Origin: Argopecten irradians
Taxonomy: Eukaryota > Mollusca > Bivalvia > Pectinida > Pectinidae
Reading direction: 5' to 3'
Assembly (NCBI RefSeq): GCF_041381155.1
Contig: NC_091149.1
Coordinates: 14,276,609 to 14,340,608 of the forward strand
Length of the DNA stretch: 64,000 bases
The notes beneath the pieces were generated by a model. The model was given only the letters and a program-made list of their open reading frames with translations, was not told the DNA's origin and made no database searches. Both the position numbers and the translations under genes were made by a program. This document shows positions 1-12,084 of this stretch, one piece after another (the stretch's first letter is position 1; the number at the start of each line of letters is the position of its first letter).

Positions 1-325
1 TCATCGACTTGAATACATTTTGATGTTATGGAGATATACATTGTGACACAAAAAACTGAATGTACTATCATCATTAATCGCTTCAATGTTTATTTAGAAT
101 ATACGCAGGAATTTATATCTTCATAACATAAAAGATATATAAAGTATATCCTGAATTAATCCCTAGTATGCCGCGGTCTCCCAAAACACGACCCACATAA
201 TACATACACGCTGCACACCGCATACTTGGGAGGCCATCCTGACATGACCCTGGCCGTTAATAGGACGTTAATCAATTAAACAAACAAACACACGAGTAAT
301 CAGTTGATTTTGAATTCTCTTACAG
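1..325. other. Intronic or upstream DNA of the receptor gene, with a repeat copy
   Basis: No coding exon is recognisable before the splice acceptor at 324-325. The stretch 169-298 is a copy of the AAAC-tailed SINE-like family described at 36229-36740, reading on the plus strand and ending in AAAC repeats. The receptor's signal-peptide exon must lie to the left of the window. Confidence 0.6.
169..298 (+). repeat. SINE-like element, 5'-truncated copy
   Basis: The block with 'gtctcccaaaacac', 'catacttgggaggcc' and 'gttaataggacgttaat' followed by AAAC repeats matches the 3' half of the longer copies at 36229-36740 and 37384-37735. It lies immediately before the first receptor exon seen here. Confidence 0.75.
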
Positions 326-3300
326 TGAGGATATTGCACTGTTTCACGATTAATGGCGCCAACTCCGTCCACTCAGGCCTGTGGACAGGCTACAACAGAC
401 TGGTGAGACCGTCAGACGTGGTGACGGTCGATGTGGAGTTTATTTTACTCAGCATCAATGACCTGGTAAGTCGAATTGAACCCTTTATCAAGCATATAAA
501 AAGGAAACAACGGGATTTTCAGATCCATGGCAGTATAACATGGCATGATTGCTATGTAACCAAGGACATGAAAACATAAGCAACTATGCTGAGGTACAAA
601 ATGTAGTAGAAAATGCATTGTTCTGAAGTTGTTGTTTTTTAAAAGCTATACAAAACAAAGCTTTGTTTTTGATATAATGTCTTTTTTTTTTAAAAAGCCT
701 CTGGTCAACACGACTTTGGAAACATATCAATAGCGAGCATTTGTGAACTGACATACATTTTTTTCGCTCTCAAGTTTTTTTTATATTTGACGAAGAAGAT
801 TTTATTACTGTAAACCAACATTTGTTTTTTCGAGATAGCTCGAACACGAATAAAAAATTTCCGTCACTAATTATATAAAAAGTACGGTTGGCATTAAGAG
901 CCCTTGATCGCGGTTTTGTATTCCGTATTTGCATATTAGAGAGTAATCTACCATTGCGGGCAGGTATTGTTTGTGACGTCATGTGTTTGTGAGCGTAGCG
1001 TCATACCTTTCGGAGAAAACGAAAACGTGAAAATTGAGAAAACGACTTGAATTTCGCTCACAAAATCGATACCTACCTGCAAGGAAGCTAACTCTGTCAT
1101 ATGTAAAAATGGAATTGTATATATTCGCGAATATGTTGTAAATGACGAAAAATTCTATATACACAAAAATAACGTGTTTATGTATATTGGTATCTGACGA
1201 TGTATATTTGTTTAGAAAATGTTTGTGTCTCGATTGTGAGCGAATTGTAAGTGATAATCATTATAATTGTTTCAGAATCTTAAACAACAGAAATTTTCCA
1301 CATCTGGATTTTTCACAATGGTAAGTCAATAATATATTTTTTATCAATACAATGTATTAGAGAAAACTATTGCTTGAAGCCAAGTAACTAATCGTTGGTG
1401 AATCTTATATTTTATTTCGTGGTATATGTTAATGACCTCCAAGTTCAAAGAAAAATTGAACTACTCTATGGATATTGTATCTTAGTGAGTTTCTTTTTCA
1501 ATTTGGTAGATACGGAAGTACTTGTATGTGTTTCCTGTTTTTTTAAAAAGGTCGAGAAATTAATATTTTAGCAGTCAATTTCATTGTGTCGTTGTTCATG
1601 ACTGTCATGGTCAAAGGCAAATAGAGTAAGTAAGTAAATTACGCAAATTGCATTTTAGTATTTTGACGTTGGTAATTCTATGATAATGATATTCTTATGC
1701 ATGTACGATAAAAAATTCATGACAACGTCTTAAAAAGAGAATTATTTGTTAGACATAAATTTAAGTGCCTGTTAAAAGGCAATAGAACCGGCCGGGACTG
1801 GAGAGATATGGAACAATGTAACTTTGTGTTTTTAGAAGCTAACTTAATTAATGCTACTGATTGTATTAATTTAAAGGGATTGTAAACAAAAACCTTCTGG
1901 TGTTATTCATATTTCTAGCTTTAGCATGTATTGTATGATCATTTCCTATTACAGTACTTATATATATTAGATATGCTCTAATATTCCACTATTTTTTTGG
2001 TGTAATACATGGTCACGTGACGTTATATTTAAAGCATTTTGATTCGGTGTTTCCATTTTTAGAAACACTGAGTTAAAATTCCTTTGCGAACTTCATTACA
2101 AAAACACTGCATTCTTCAAGGTGGCGTTCGTTGATTAATGCTTTACGTTTTGAATAATATACACATAAGTTTTTGACATTAGTTAAAGAAACGACATATC
2201 TAATATAAAAAGTAAGGATCTTTGGTTAGGTCCGTTTGGTGTTATATTACCCTTGTAGAATTTAACATAAAGAACTGGGCGATACAACACCATATGAACC
2301 TCAACAAATGTCCATAATTTGTTATATATTTTGGTATTAATAATTATTGGTTTCGTCTGAATCAGTACTGGACAGACAGCAGACTAACTTGGACCCCTTC
2401 ATCAAACGACAACATTTCCTTCATATATGCAAATGAAGATATAATCTGGAAACCAGAACTGGTCATAGACAACTCGTAAGTACAAGTGGACATCAGATAT
2501 TTCATCATTCTCGAAAAATAAGGACAATATTAGCAAGTATTTGTTTTAGGAAGTTTATTTTCCTACGCTTTTATTCAAGTACAATTGACACATGGTTCAG
2601 TAAAAGAGCACTATAAACATGGCAAATGTTTAGCTATTGCATGGAGACACCGCACGGATATACCGCAGCCTCCCAAAGCATACAGGTATTCACCTACTGC
2701 AACAAACATCATACACACGAAGGCCATCGTGTATACACTGAGTTTATAGGACGTAATATCGGATAAGTTCAGCTGATGGTTATATGTAATAAAACGTGCT
2801 TTCATTCCTAACGACTATTTCACAGAGATTTTGTTTACATTTAAGTGATGATTGATTTTTGTGAATTCTAATTGGTCACAAAATCCACGAAATATGTTCA
2901 CACGATGGTTTACCAGTAAGATGGTTTACCAGTATACAAGAAAACTATATATCTCTATATCATTATACCCCAATGATATTAACACGGAAATACCACAGTA
3001 GCAAAACACGCATCTCGTGCTTAACGCACGCAAGACACAACATCCACGGGATTCTGTCCTTAACTGACACTGGCTGTTAATAGGACGTATACATCATAAT
3101 CCAAACCAATACAGTTTTAATTGACACGTTTTGCGTTCCGTTTTGTTCCAGGATTACCCAGATAGCTGTGATATCGGACCCTAATCTACTTTTCCGGGTA
3201 GATTATAACGGTCACGTGAAGTGGGAGCCCCCTGGGATCTACGACACTCACTGCGAGGTTGATATCACGTGGTTCCCCTTTGATCGCCAAAGTTGCTATA

Positions 3301-5208
3301 TAGAAGTAAGTGTCAGATGATGATGTTAATTGATTGTATAATTACACTGTTACTTTTCTAATCCGGATAGTATCGGGACCAGCCTACTTGGTCGGTATAG
3401 TCAGATTTACAGATTATACAGATTTTATTATAAATAACAAAATGCCTGGTGTGTGCTAATGGCTAAACAACGCACTATCAGTAAGGAAGGAATATGCTAT
3501 TCGATCTTGTCGGAATAAATAGATTAGATATCCAGATTAGACAATGGCTGGCTTGTAAGAAGGAGGTTTCATATCAAAGAAAGAAACGTGACATCGTTAT
3601 AAAACAAACGAATAACAAGCTTTTATTCACTATTTTGTTACTTCCTGAACATGGCCGATATCAAAACCGCATTGCAATGAGCATTTGTACGCATGACTGA
3701 TATTGATGATTCGACCTCCACATAAGACATTTTCAGGACCATGAAAAAATGTTTCCATTTTAAGCCTATACGCTTCTGTATAAAGGTCATTAAATTCAAT
3801 GTACACTACGATCGGAATAAAAAATGAATCTTTTTAATCATCATGATAACTGCATTATCCTTTTTAGTATATAATTATCATGAAACAATAAAATAAAATA
3901 GGATGACAACTGATATAATATGTCCTGTTACAGATGACAAGCTGGGGTTATTCCATAGATGTGGTTAACCTATCGCACCACAAGACCAACATCAACCTTG
4001 AAGACTACAAAATAAATGGGGAGTGGATCATCGAAAGTACATCCCTGGACTGGCATGAACTTACCAACGACGGCGTTAAATACTCACAACTTAGTTTCGT
4101 TGTTCATTTGGCTAGGCGACCAACCTATTACTTCATGAATATGATATTTCCGGTAGTGCTGATCTCCTTCCTGACAACGATTGTGTTTATACTTCCGGTC
4201 GAATCAGGGGAAAGAATTTCGTTCAGCATCACCGTGCTGTTATCTCTTGCGCTGCTTCTGACTCTGATATCCGACAACATGCCGACCACGTCAGTGCACA
4301 CATCTGTTCTATGTAAGACTTATAGTTTGTTTTACATAATTTTTTCATATCTTATCAATAAAATCCAATACCCCATAGATAACGCATGTACATTGTCTTG
4401 GATACTGCCAAAATTGCTGGTGTTTAATATTAATTCAATATCAAATGGTATTTATAAGGAAGATGAACGCAGTATAAAGCGTCTGTCTAGGTATATGTCG
4501 TATGAACTCATTCGAAATGTACAAATTGTTTTTTTTCGTATTTTTTACTTTTTTTTTGTATTTTTTACTTTTTTTGTATTAGGGTGTGTTATTTTGCGGG
4601 GTGAACATAGGAATAACCTGCTTTGAAAGATAAATTTATCATTTGTAATCTTAGTTTACATATGTAATTTAATCATCTTTGAAATATACAAGGTGACTTT
4701 GAAAATATTCTGTTTGGTTGATGGAATTTGTGCATTTAAAATATAAATTACTAATGGCGGAGGGTATGTCATTTATTTTCTGATTTACTTTGCAGCTATA
4801 TACATCATGTGCATCCTAACCCTGTCATCACTGTCTGTGTTCCTGACGTCATTGAATTTGCGACTTTACCACCAAGAAGAACAAACGGACATCTCAAACT
4901 GGCTGAAACTGTTCACAACGAAAGTCTTGCTGAGGTGTAAGGGCAAAAGAAAGTACGAAGACAACCGAACGGATTCTAGGAGGGAAATTATTAAGAACGA
5001 TACCAATATGACGAACCCTGAACTCAAGACTGTCGGCAAGGCTTGGGAAAACGAAGACAAGACAACAGAAGAAACCGAGGATTTGGATTTCTCTACAAAG
5101 GACATTAGTATCATGTTTGATAAATTCTGGTTCATCCTGTTTCTCGTATTAACCATAGTTTGTACATTCTTCTTTTTACTTATTCTCGGTATTGGTGCAC
5201 ATCTGTGA
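326..5208 (+). CDS. Nicotinic acetylcholine receptor-like subunit, non-alpha type (5' end outside window)
   Basis: Cys-loop ligand-gated ion channel subunit of the plasma membrane; family members form pentameric channels gated by acetylcholine or a related ligand. Coding exons with GT/AG borders are 326-465, 1276-1320, 2366-2475, 3152-3305, 3934-4312 and 4796-5208 (TGA at 5206-5208). The phases join without a break, and the 45-bp and 110-bp exons are typical of this family. Exon 3152-3305 encodes the Cys-loop: two cysteines separated by 13 residues including WFPFD. Exon 3934-4312 encodes loop B (TSWGY), TM1 and TM2; GER precedes TM2, with Glu at -1' and Leu at 9', which predicts a cation channel. 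The last exon carries TM3, a cytoplasmic loop of roughly 85 residues rich in charge, and TM4, ending GIGAHL. Loop C lacks the vicinal cysteine pair and the loop A tyrosine is Asp, so it is non-alpha and would need partner subunits. About 413 codons are visible. The signal-peptide exon is absent. A closely related Cys-loop class is the only realistic alternative. Confidence 0.9.
2595..2760 (+). repeat. Degenerate SINE-like copy in receptor intron
   Basis: The fragments 'gagcactataaa', 'ggatataccgcagcctccc' and 'ataggacgtaat' occur in the same order and spacing as in the full-length family, but many bases differ. It sits in the intron between the exons ending at 2475 and starting at 3152. Confidence 0.5.
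2988..3112 (+). repeat. SINE-like copy in receptor intron
   Basis: Contains 'aataccacagt', 'aacacgcatctcgtgct' and 'ggctgttaataggacgt' in family order. It ends about 40 bases before the acceptor of the Cys-loop exon. Confidence 0.65.
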
Positions 5209-6180
5209 AGTTACATGTATTTAACCCATAATGCTTTACTTTTATCTGAATCACATGAACGTTTGAACCGTTCGGTAATATATGAGCTTACTACAAAGCA
5301 TCATATCAATGATGATTTTTACCTACAATCCACTATATGAATCCAAAATGTCCCCCGCAAGCTTGAGCACTCAGGGTGCTGGCTGGACTGATAGGTGTTG
5401 TCTTATATTTTCATTGTTTTGGCTACCTTAATAGTGTTTCGCACTCCATGTACTAGAGCAGAATGTGGGAAAGTTGTGTTAAACTATATATCACAAATAT
5501 ATTAATATTGGGTAGTAATTCATTTAATCAAATTAGTCTACATTTACTAGTCAAAACATTAGCTTTAATTCACTAGAGCACAACTTTCTTGAACAAACAT
5601 GGCAAAAAATTGTGCATTTTATTATATTCACATACATATTATACACAATCTTCTGTAATAGTATATATTTCTGTAAATATTTTACGCGTCTGTAGTATAC
5701 TATGTGAAGATATCTAAGTCAAAAGAAGAATCCTTCAAACAAAGAATTTTAATTTTAATCAATACTATTTATCATTGTATATACACCTGGCTAATGTTTT
5801 ATCATATCCTGTAGTTTTACGTGTCAAATTTTAATGACTTTCTTGGAAAATAACGAAACAAATATTCTTGCGATACATATTTAATATGCGTCAATATAAA
5901 TGCATTTTCGCCTGATACCTAAATGATAAGAAAATATACAGAAATGCCAAAAACTTAAACCTGATTAATTTGAACCAGATAGAAAATACTACATGATAAA
6001 TACGACCTTAAGATGACATTTTGAGTGCCTTATGACACACAGTGGCATTATGTTTGTTATTATTAAACACTTTCAACAACGTGTTTTTTGTTTGTTTTGT
6101 ACCACTTTGAGTGTTGTGGCCGAGACACACTATAGTCTATAAGTTAATAGTTTATACTCTTGTGAAGAACTCAAAAAAAG
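5209..6180. other. 3' flank of the receptor gene, no gene seen
   Basis: AT-rich DNA after the receptor stop codon. It probably includes the 3' untranslated region, but no polyadenylation site can be fixed from sequence alone. No exon or clear repeat was recognised. Confidence 0.5.
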
Positions 6181-6239
6181 GAAGTGCGACGACTGGTTTT
6201 TGCCTGTTGTCAGTATAAATTGACCTGTCTTGTTTCCCG

Positions 6240-6428
6240 GGTGGTATGCTTCAGTCAGGTTTGCCAGTGAAAGAAAACCGGAGTGCCCGGAGAAAAACCA
6301 CCGTCAGCACTCAGTACTTGCACTATTTGGCAACTGCCCCACATGAGATTCGAACCAGCATCCCAGAGGTTGAACGCTTGTGGTAATACATGTATGTCGG
6401 GACATATTAATCATTCCGCCACTGCTGC
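6240..6428 (-). repeat. tRNA-derived SINE with conserved core, minus strand
   Basis: Read on the minus strand, it begins with an A-box-like stretch (complement of 6411-6424, TGGCGGAATGA), followed by a B-box-like GGTTCGAATCTC (complement of 6345-6356). Next comes a core resembling TTTCTCCGGGCACTCCGG (complement of 6278-6302). The head-plus-core design is standard for invertebrate SINEs. The same core occurs at 22976-23011. It is not a functional tRNA gene: no acceptor-stem pairing is evident. Confidence 0.65.
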
Positions 6429-6479
6429 GAAAAAATAAACAACAAAAATGTTTTCATTATTGCAAAGATACAGAACATG

Positions 6480-6600
6480 ACCATACCACAGACTCTAAAA
6501 ATATATAGACATTACACATACACATCGTATACAATGGGAGGCTGCTCTTAAATGACCCTGGCTCTTACAAATGTTATCGGATGTTCATAAAACAAACAAC
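6480..6600 (+). repeat. Degenerate SINE-like tail copy
   Basis: 'ataccacagactct', 'catcgtatacaatgggaggc', 'aaatgaccctggct' and a final AAAC stretch match the 3' half of the SINE-like family. A closely similar block is found at 14040-14130, so both may belong to a larger duplicated segment. Confidence 0.5.
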
Positions 6601-6639
6601 CAACCTGTTACTGCTTCGCAAACCTTTATTTAAGAATGA

Positions 6640-6982
6640 ACGCTATACTGGTTCTTGACTCACAGAGAATCTAGAAACACTCATGGGAACGTGACCATAC
6701 ATGCATCTAGGTTAAATTAAGATAATAATGACAAAACAATGACAATTAGCACAACGAAGAAAAACAAAACAGAAAAAAAACAGTCTTTGTACACTCGCCG
6801 GAATCCATCTATCGATATGTGTATGTTTATACAAAACATATAATATTTGGAATTGGTAAACAAGCTCAAACTTTTCAATGGTGTGAATGATGTTTAGGTA
6901 ACCTTTGAAACAAGAAAAATAGTAATTCATCTACTCCTGTTTTGATAGAATAAAATATCAGTTCGTAAGCGGTGTCGAATCT
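6640..6982 (-). mobile_element. TTAA-type MITE, copy C
   Basis: The right part (6863-6982) is the reverse complement of the left part of the MITE at 9154-9500. It shares the motif around 'aaacttttcaatggtgt' and a terminus AGATTCGACACCGCTTACG next to a TTAA at 6983-6986. The other end is eroded, so the left border is estimated from the 347-bp length of the intact copies. Confidence 0.5.
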
Positions 6983-7007
6983 TTAAGATAGTATAAGGTA
7001 AATTAGT

Positions 7008-7285
7008 TAGTTTGTTTGTTTGATTATATTAACGTCTTATCAACTGCCATGGTCTTGTAAGGACGGCCACCTCCCATGTATGCGATGTGTAGCGTGTATG
7101 ACGTGGGGGTTGCGTGTTTTGGGAGACTGGTATATTCGTGAATTGTCTTCTTGTATAGTAGAACTGTTGTCAAATTTAGAGTACTATGCAGTATCCCACC
7201 GAAGACAACAAGCAGCACACCCCACCTGGTCACATTATTCTGACAACGGGCGAACCAGTCGTCCCACTCCCGGTATGCTGAACAT
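7008..7285 (-). repeat. SINE-like copy (TTTG end at left)
   Basis: Starts with TTTG repeats (the complement of the AAAC tail) and runs through 'ggagactggtatattcgtg', 'gaagacaacaagcagcacac' and 'cgggcgaaccagtcgtccc' in family order. ORFs on both strands here are products of the repeat. Confidence 0.75.
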
Positions 7286-7739
7286 AAATTCGACAACGTC
7301 GATGCTCGGCAACGATTTTTATTTTTATATTCCAAACAATGTTTCAACATAAACTACATTTGCCACATATACATGTAAAATACTTATCTCCAATTTTATC
7401 ATCTGGTAATTTCCTTTCTCATAAAATAGAAATTTAATTGTTTGTTTTTTATTATTAATGAGAAGGGGATGGGGTGGTAGAAAAGAAAGAATGAGAAAGA
7501 GCAAGGATGTAAAGGAGTTAAGGTATGAAGGGGGATGATGGCTTTAGAGGAATAATTATGCTGTCTAAAAATATTCATGTGAGTCCTGTATGAAATAAGT
7601 AAATAAACTGATAAATAAACAATAAACGTAAGGGGAAGAGAGAAAAGGGGGAAAACGGCAGTTCACAAACATAGAGTGCAAGAATGACGTATTGAAAACA
7701 ATATATGTATAAATAACTATTTCATGAAAAAAGATAGTT
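7286..7739. other. Gene-free AT-rich DNA
   Basis: No coding exon was recognised. It includes a purine-rich plus-strand stretch at about 7458-7530 and 7628-7660 with no clear function. Confidence 0.5.
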
Positions 7740-8010
7740 TCCTTATTAATTGCAATACGAATAAAAGCATATCCAAAAACTTTCGAAATTGGCTAAAAAG
7801 TTCTGAACATCAGAAAATTCCCAAAAAAAATGTGTGATTGTCTCCCTTTCTAATGCAGATAACATACAGTGAGGATTATTTGAAAGACCAATTGTACAAA
7901 GATATGTATAAGCTGATCGTATATGATGAGAAATTCTGAACTGAAGCCACTGAAGTTTAGTATTATTAGTAGACATGGAGGGTATATTGTATATTTGTGT
8001 CCACATTTCT
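7740..8010 (-). mobile_element. LINE C-terminal fragment (zf-RVT-like)
   Basis: The minus-strand frame 7746-8006 contains LQWLQFRISHHI, followed by a leucine/isoleucine-rich segment and ETITHFFWEF. This resembles the zinc-binding domain found at the C-terminus of many LINE reverse transcriptases (Pfam zf-RVT). The expected second and last cysteines are replaced (CMLS, WEF), so the copy is decayed. It is opposite in strand to the LINE that follows and therefore a separate insertion. Confidence 0.6.
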
Positions 8011-8433
8011 TAATCATAGTCAAAGGGTAGCCATTTATGTAGACTTCTCATTAAACATAATTTACAAAATTTCATAAATGAGCCTACGAGAGTAACACCT
8101 GATAATACCACATTCATGGATTTTTTTTTATTTTCTAATAATATAAACTTGATAAAAAGTACCTATGTACCACCCCCATTCTGTAGTGATCATTCATCAA
8201 TTCATGCTAATATTTCTTTTAACATATTCAAGCATACCAATTTAAAAAAAATTAAAATATGATGAAGCAGATTTTGATAGTATGGAAATTGCAATATCAG
8301 ATATGGATTGGCTTAATTTATCACAAAATCAAGACACTGAACTTAATTATTTAATACTTCTATAATTAATTGCATTACAGATCAAATTCACAACTTTATT
8401 CCTGTTAAGGTTATAACAGTACGGCCAAATGAC

Positions 8434-8598
8434 AATTTGTTTGTTTGTTTGTTTGATTTATTAACGTCCTATTAACAGCTATGGTCATGTAAGGACGGCC
8501 TCCCATGTATGCGGTGTGTTGCGTGTATGTTGTGCGAGGTGTGTGTACTGGGAGACTGTGGTATGTTCGTGTTGTGTATTCTTGTATAGTGGAAACAA
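8434..8598 (-). repeat. SINE-like copy nested in the LINE
   Basis: Begins with four TTTG units and follows the family through 'ggacggcctcccatgtatgc' to 'cttgtatagtgg'. The LINE reading VRPNDN stops at its left border and resumes as KPWMNN at its right border, so it inserted into the LINE coding region. Confidence 0.8.
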
Positions 8599-9153
8599 CC
8601 GTGGATGAATAACTCTATTAGACTCAAGATGTGACAGCGAAACAGAATACACAAAAAAAAATCAAAAATAGATAATAGTCATCATGATTGGCATATATTT
8701 CGTATTATAAGAAATGAAGTTGTAGATTTGTTCCGCGAGGCGAAATTAAAGTATATTGAACAACTTGAAACCTCTTAGTGAAAATAAAGTTCCTCAAGAT
8801 AAATGGTGGAAGATAGCCAAATCCATCACTAACTTTGCTAATAAGTCTTCCTAAATTCCCCCTTTTGAATCTCACAATCAAGTATCTCACCATCCTGTTG
8901 ACAAAGCTGAAATACTAAACAACTATTTTGTCAACATTTCTACATCTTCATCAAACCTTGAACTTACTCAAACAACAGAAAACGTACAACTACCAACATT
9001 CTCACTTTCAAATATCAGAATTACGCAACAAGATGTCATTGATCAAATTAATTCTCTTAATATAAATAAGCCAGCTGGTCCTGATGACATTATTCGAAAA
9101 ATAGTTAAAAAGCTCAACACTTCTCTGGTACTTCCCATATCAATATTGTTTAA

Positions 9154-9500
9154 AGATGCTCCACCGCTGACAAATGGTATATTTTCACTATCGAAAACAT
9201 GAGCAGACGATTTAGTATTTTTCTTCAGTTACAAAAGTTACTTACTTTACACCATTGAAAAGTTTGAGTTTCTAATTTTACTTCAAGTTAAAAATATGAA
9301 AAATAATTAATTGCATCCCGAAAAAATTCCGAAGCACTACACCCTATATGGAATGAAGTAATGATTGCGCATGCACCAAAGGCGAAATAAATTATTTTAT
9401 GTTATTCTTTGTGATAATTAGGCACAAATATACACGATTAAACACCAATAATTGTTCAAATAATAAATATCATTCATGCTCTGTCGGCGGTGGAGCATTT
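9154..9500 (+). mobile_element. TTAA-type MITE, copy A, nested in the LINE
   Basis: 347 bp flanked by TTAA on both sides (9150-9153 and 9501-9504). The inverted termini are AGATGCTCCACCGCTGACA and, on the complement of the right end, AAATGCTCCACCGCCGACA. Removing the element and one TTAA restores the LINE reading ISILFNKSLESG exactly, which proves both the borders and the TTAA duplication. TTAA targets are characteristic of piggyBac-like transposases; there is no coding capacity inside. Confidence 0.85.
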
Positions 9501-11028
9501 TTAATAAATCACTAGAATCAGGGTTAGTACCTTCTAGCTGGAAATAAGCTAATGTAAATGCAATTTATAAAGGAAATGTATCTACAAATGATGTTCTGAA
9601 CTATAGATCAATTTCAATTACATCTTGCTTTAGTAAACTGATAGAAAAGATATTTGTAGATATCTTTATAATAACCTTGTTGACAACTCTAATTACAACA
9701 CATCAGTCTGGCTTTACACCAGGTGATTCAACTGTGAATCAATAATTGTTTATTTATAATGAAATTGTTTGTAATATGGATCAAGGCAAAGAGTTTAGGT
9801 TTATTTTGTGTGATATTAGCAAATCAATTGGCCGGGTATGGCACCAAGGTCTTTTATTCAAATTAAAAAATAATGTTATTAATGGAAATATGCTTAATTG
9901 GTTTCAAAATTACCTTTCTGGAAGAATGCAAAGAGTAAGTACAGAAAGTTATTATTCCTAATGCAAGACTATTAATGCAGGAGTACCCTAAGGATCAGCT
10001 CTTGGCCCACTTCTCTTTCTTCTCTATATCAATGATATCACTGAAAACATCTCTACTAATATTAAGCTCTTTGCAGATGACACCTCCCTCTATGTGATTA
10101 TAGACAATGACCCTGCACTAGCGGCACACAAAATAACATCCGACCTTACTAACCTAAGCGAATGGGCCCATTTATGGGACATAAAATTTAACCCTACCAA
10201 AACTAAATCTGTTACATTTTCCAGGAAACGAAACGCAAATCACCCCACAATAAACTTCCAAAATAGTCAAATTACTGACACTTTCACATTTAGGGCTTAC
10301 ACTTCAACATACGGTATTCAAAGATATATATAAAGAAGCTAATAAAAGACTCAATTCGTCATATAAAAACTAAAGTGAGTCGGAAAACATTAATTTCTCC
10401 ATATACAACATTTATTAGGCCAATTTTAGAATACGCTGACATTGTTTGGGATAACTGTACTCAACAATCTTCATAACTTTTAGAATCAATTCAACTAAAA
10501 GCAGCAAGAATAATTACAGGCTTAAGATCAGGCACTTCTCATAACAAACTTTATACTGAAATTGGTTGGGAATCTCTGACTGCCAGAAGGGAAAAACATA
10601 AATATATCATGATGTATACATTAATGCACAATATATCCCCTCAGTATTTACAAGATATTCTAATACCTTTTATTAATAATCCTAACGATAATCACTACTC
10701 TCTTCGTCACACAAGACAGTTTAATTCCCCAATTTGTAGGACTAACAATTACTATGCTAGCTTCTTTCAATTCATGTGCCGCACAGTTAATACCTCAGAT
10801 GAAAATCTTTTAAACTCTACTTCTCTTGCAAGTTTCAAACATCTATTAGATAAGAATAAAGTTTCTGGTATGATATCTGTAGATACTTTTAAATCTGAAG
10901 AGGAAAGGAGAGCAAATATCATACTTACTCAACTTAGGAACATTTGTAGTGATTTAAAGTCCTATTTACACCATAATAATATAACTGATAACCCATCATG
11001 TAGTTGTTCTGATTCATCTTAGACAGTT

Positions 11029-12084
11029 TTTAGCTCACCTGGCCCGAAGGGCCGGTGAGCTTATGTCATGGCGCGGCGTCCGTCGTCCGTCCGTCAACAT
11101 TTCCTTTAAATCGCTACTAGTCATAGAGTTCTGCATGGATTGTAACCAAATCCTTTGGCCACAAACATCCTTGCGGGAGGGGGAACAGAACTTGCATAAA
11201 TTTTGGCTCTGATCCCCCGGGGGCAGGAGGGGCGGGGCCCAATAGGGGAAATAGAGGTAAATCCTATAAATCGCTACTTGTCCTAGAGTTCTACATGGAT
11301 TATAACCAAATTTGGCCACAAACATCCTTGGGGGAAGGGGAACAGAACTTGTATAAATTTTGGTTCTGGCCCCCTGGGGGCAGGAGGGATGGGGTCCAAT
11401 AGGGGAAATAGAGGTAAATCCTTTAAATCGCTACTTGTCATAGAGTTCTGAATGGAATGTAACCAAGTTTGGCCACAAACATCCTTGGGGGAAGTGGAAC
11501 AGAACTTGTATACATTTTGGCTCTGGTTCCCCTGGGGCAGGAGGGGCGGGGCCCAATAGGGAAAATAGAGGTAAATCCTTTAAATCGCTACTTGTTGGAG
11601 AGTTCTACATGGATTGCAACCAAATTTGGCCACAAACATCCTTGGGGGAAGCGGAACACAATTTGTATAAATTTTGGCTCTGGCCCCCCGGGGGCTGAGG
11701 GGGTGGGACCCAATAGGGGAAATAGAGCTAAATCCTTTAAACCGGTACTTGTCCTAGAGTTCTGCATGGATTGTAACCAAATTTGGCCACAAACATCCTT
11801 GGGAAAAGGGGAACATAATTTGTATAAATTTTGGCTCTGACACCCCGGGGGCAGGAGAGGTGGGCCCAATAGGGGAAATAGAGGTAAATTCTTTAAATCG
11901 CTACTAGTCATAGAGATTTGCATGGAATGTAACCATATTTGGCCATAAACATCCTTGGGGGAACGGGAACAGAATTTGTATAAATTTTGGCTCTGCCCCC
12001 CCCCCCCCCCCCCCCCCCTGTATTCAGAGCATTACTTTGCATTACAAACCAAGTGAGCGATACAGGCCCTCTGGGCCTCTTGTT
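11029..12084 (+). mobile_element. Helentron-like non-autonomous element H1 with 157-bp central array
   Basis: The 5' end is a palindrome (AGCTCACCTGGCCCGAAGGG, closing with GGTGAGCT). The centre is about six units of roughly 157 bp, each beginning near 'aaatcgctact' (about 11106, 11268, 11425, 11582, 11739, 11895), with GC-rich segments and a C-homopolymer at 11997-12018. The 3' end has a hairpin AGGCCCTCTGGGCCT followed by CTTGTT. No target duplication is visible: the LINE reads up to about 11028 and resumes at 12085. The layout matches Helitron/Helentron-type elements such as bivalve pearl elements. ORFs across the array on both strands are not genes. Confidence 0.7.

Noticed and set aside
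3494..3700. A 68-codon ORF as an extra exon of the receptor
   Set aside because: It lies in an intron, resembles no Cys-loop segment, and the exons on either side already join in phase.
6240..6428. A functional tRNA gene on the minus strand
   Set aside because: A- and B-box-like motifs are present but no cloverleaf or acceptor stem pairs; the downstream core identifies it as a SINE.
11469..11923. Overlapping ORFs of 111-123 codons
   Set aside because: They fall wholly in the 157-bp central repeats of the Helentron-like element and repeat the same peptide phrases.
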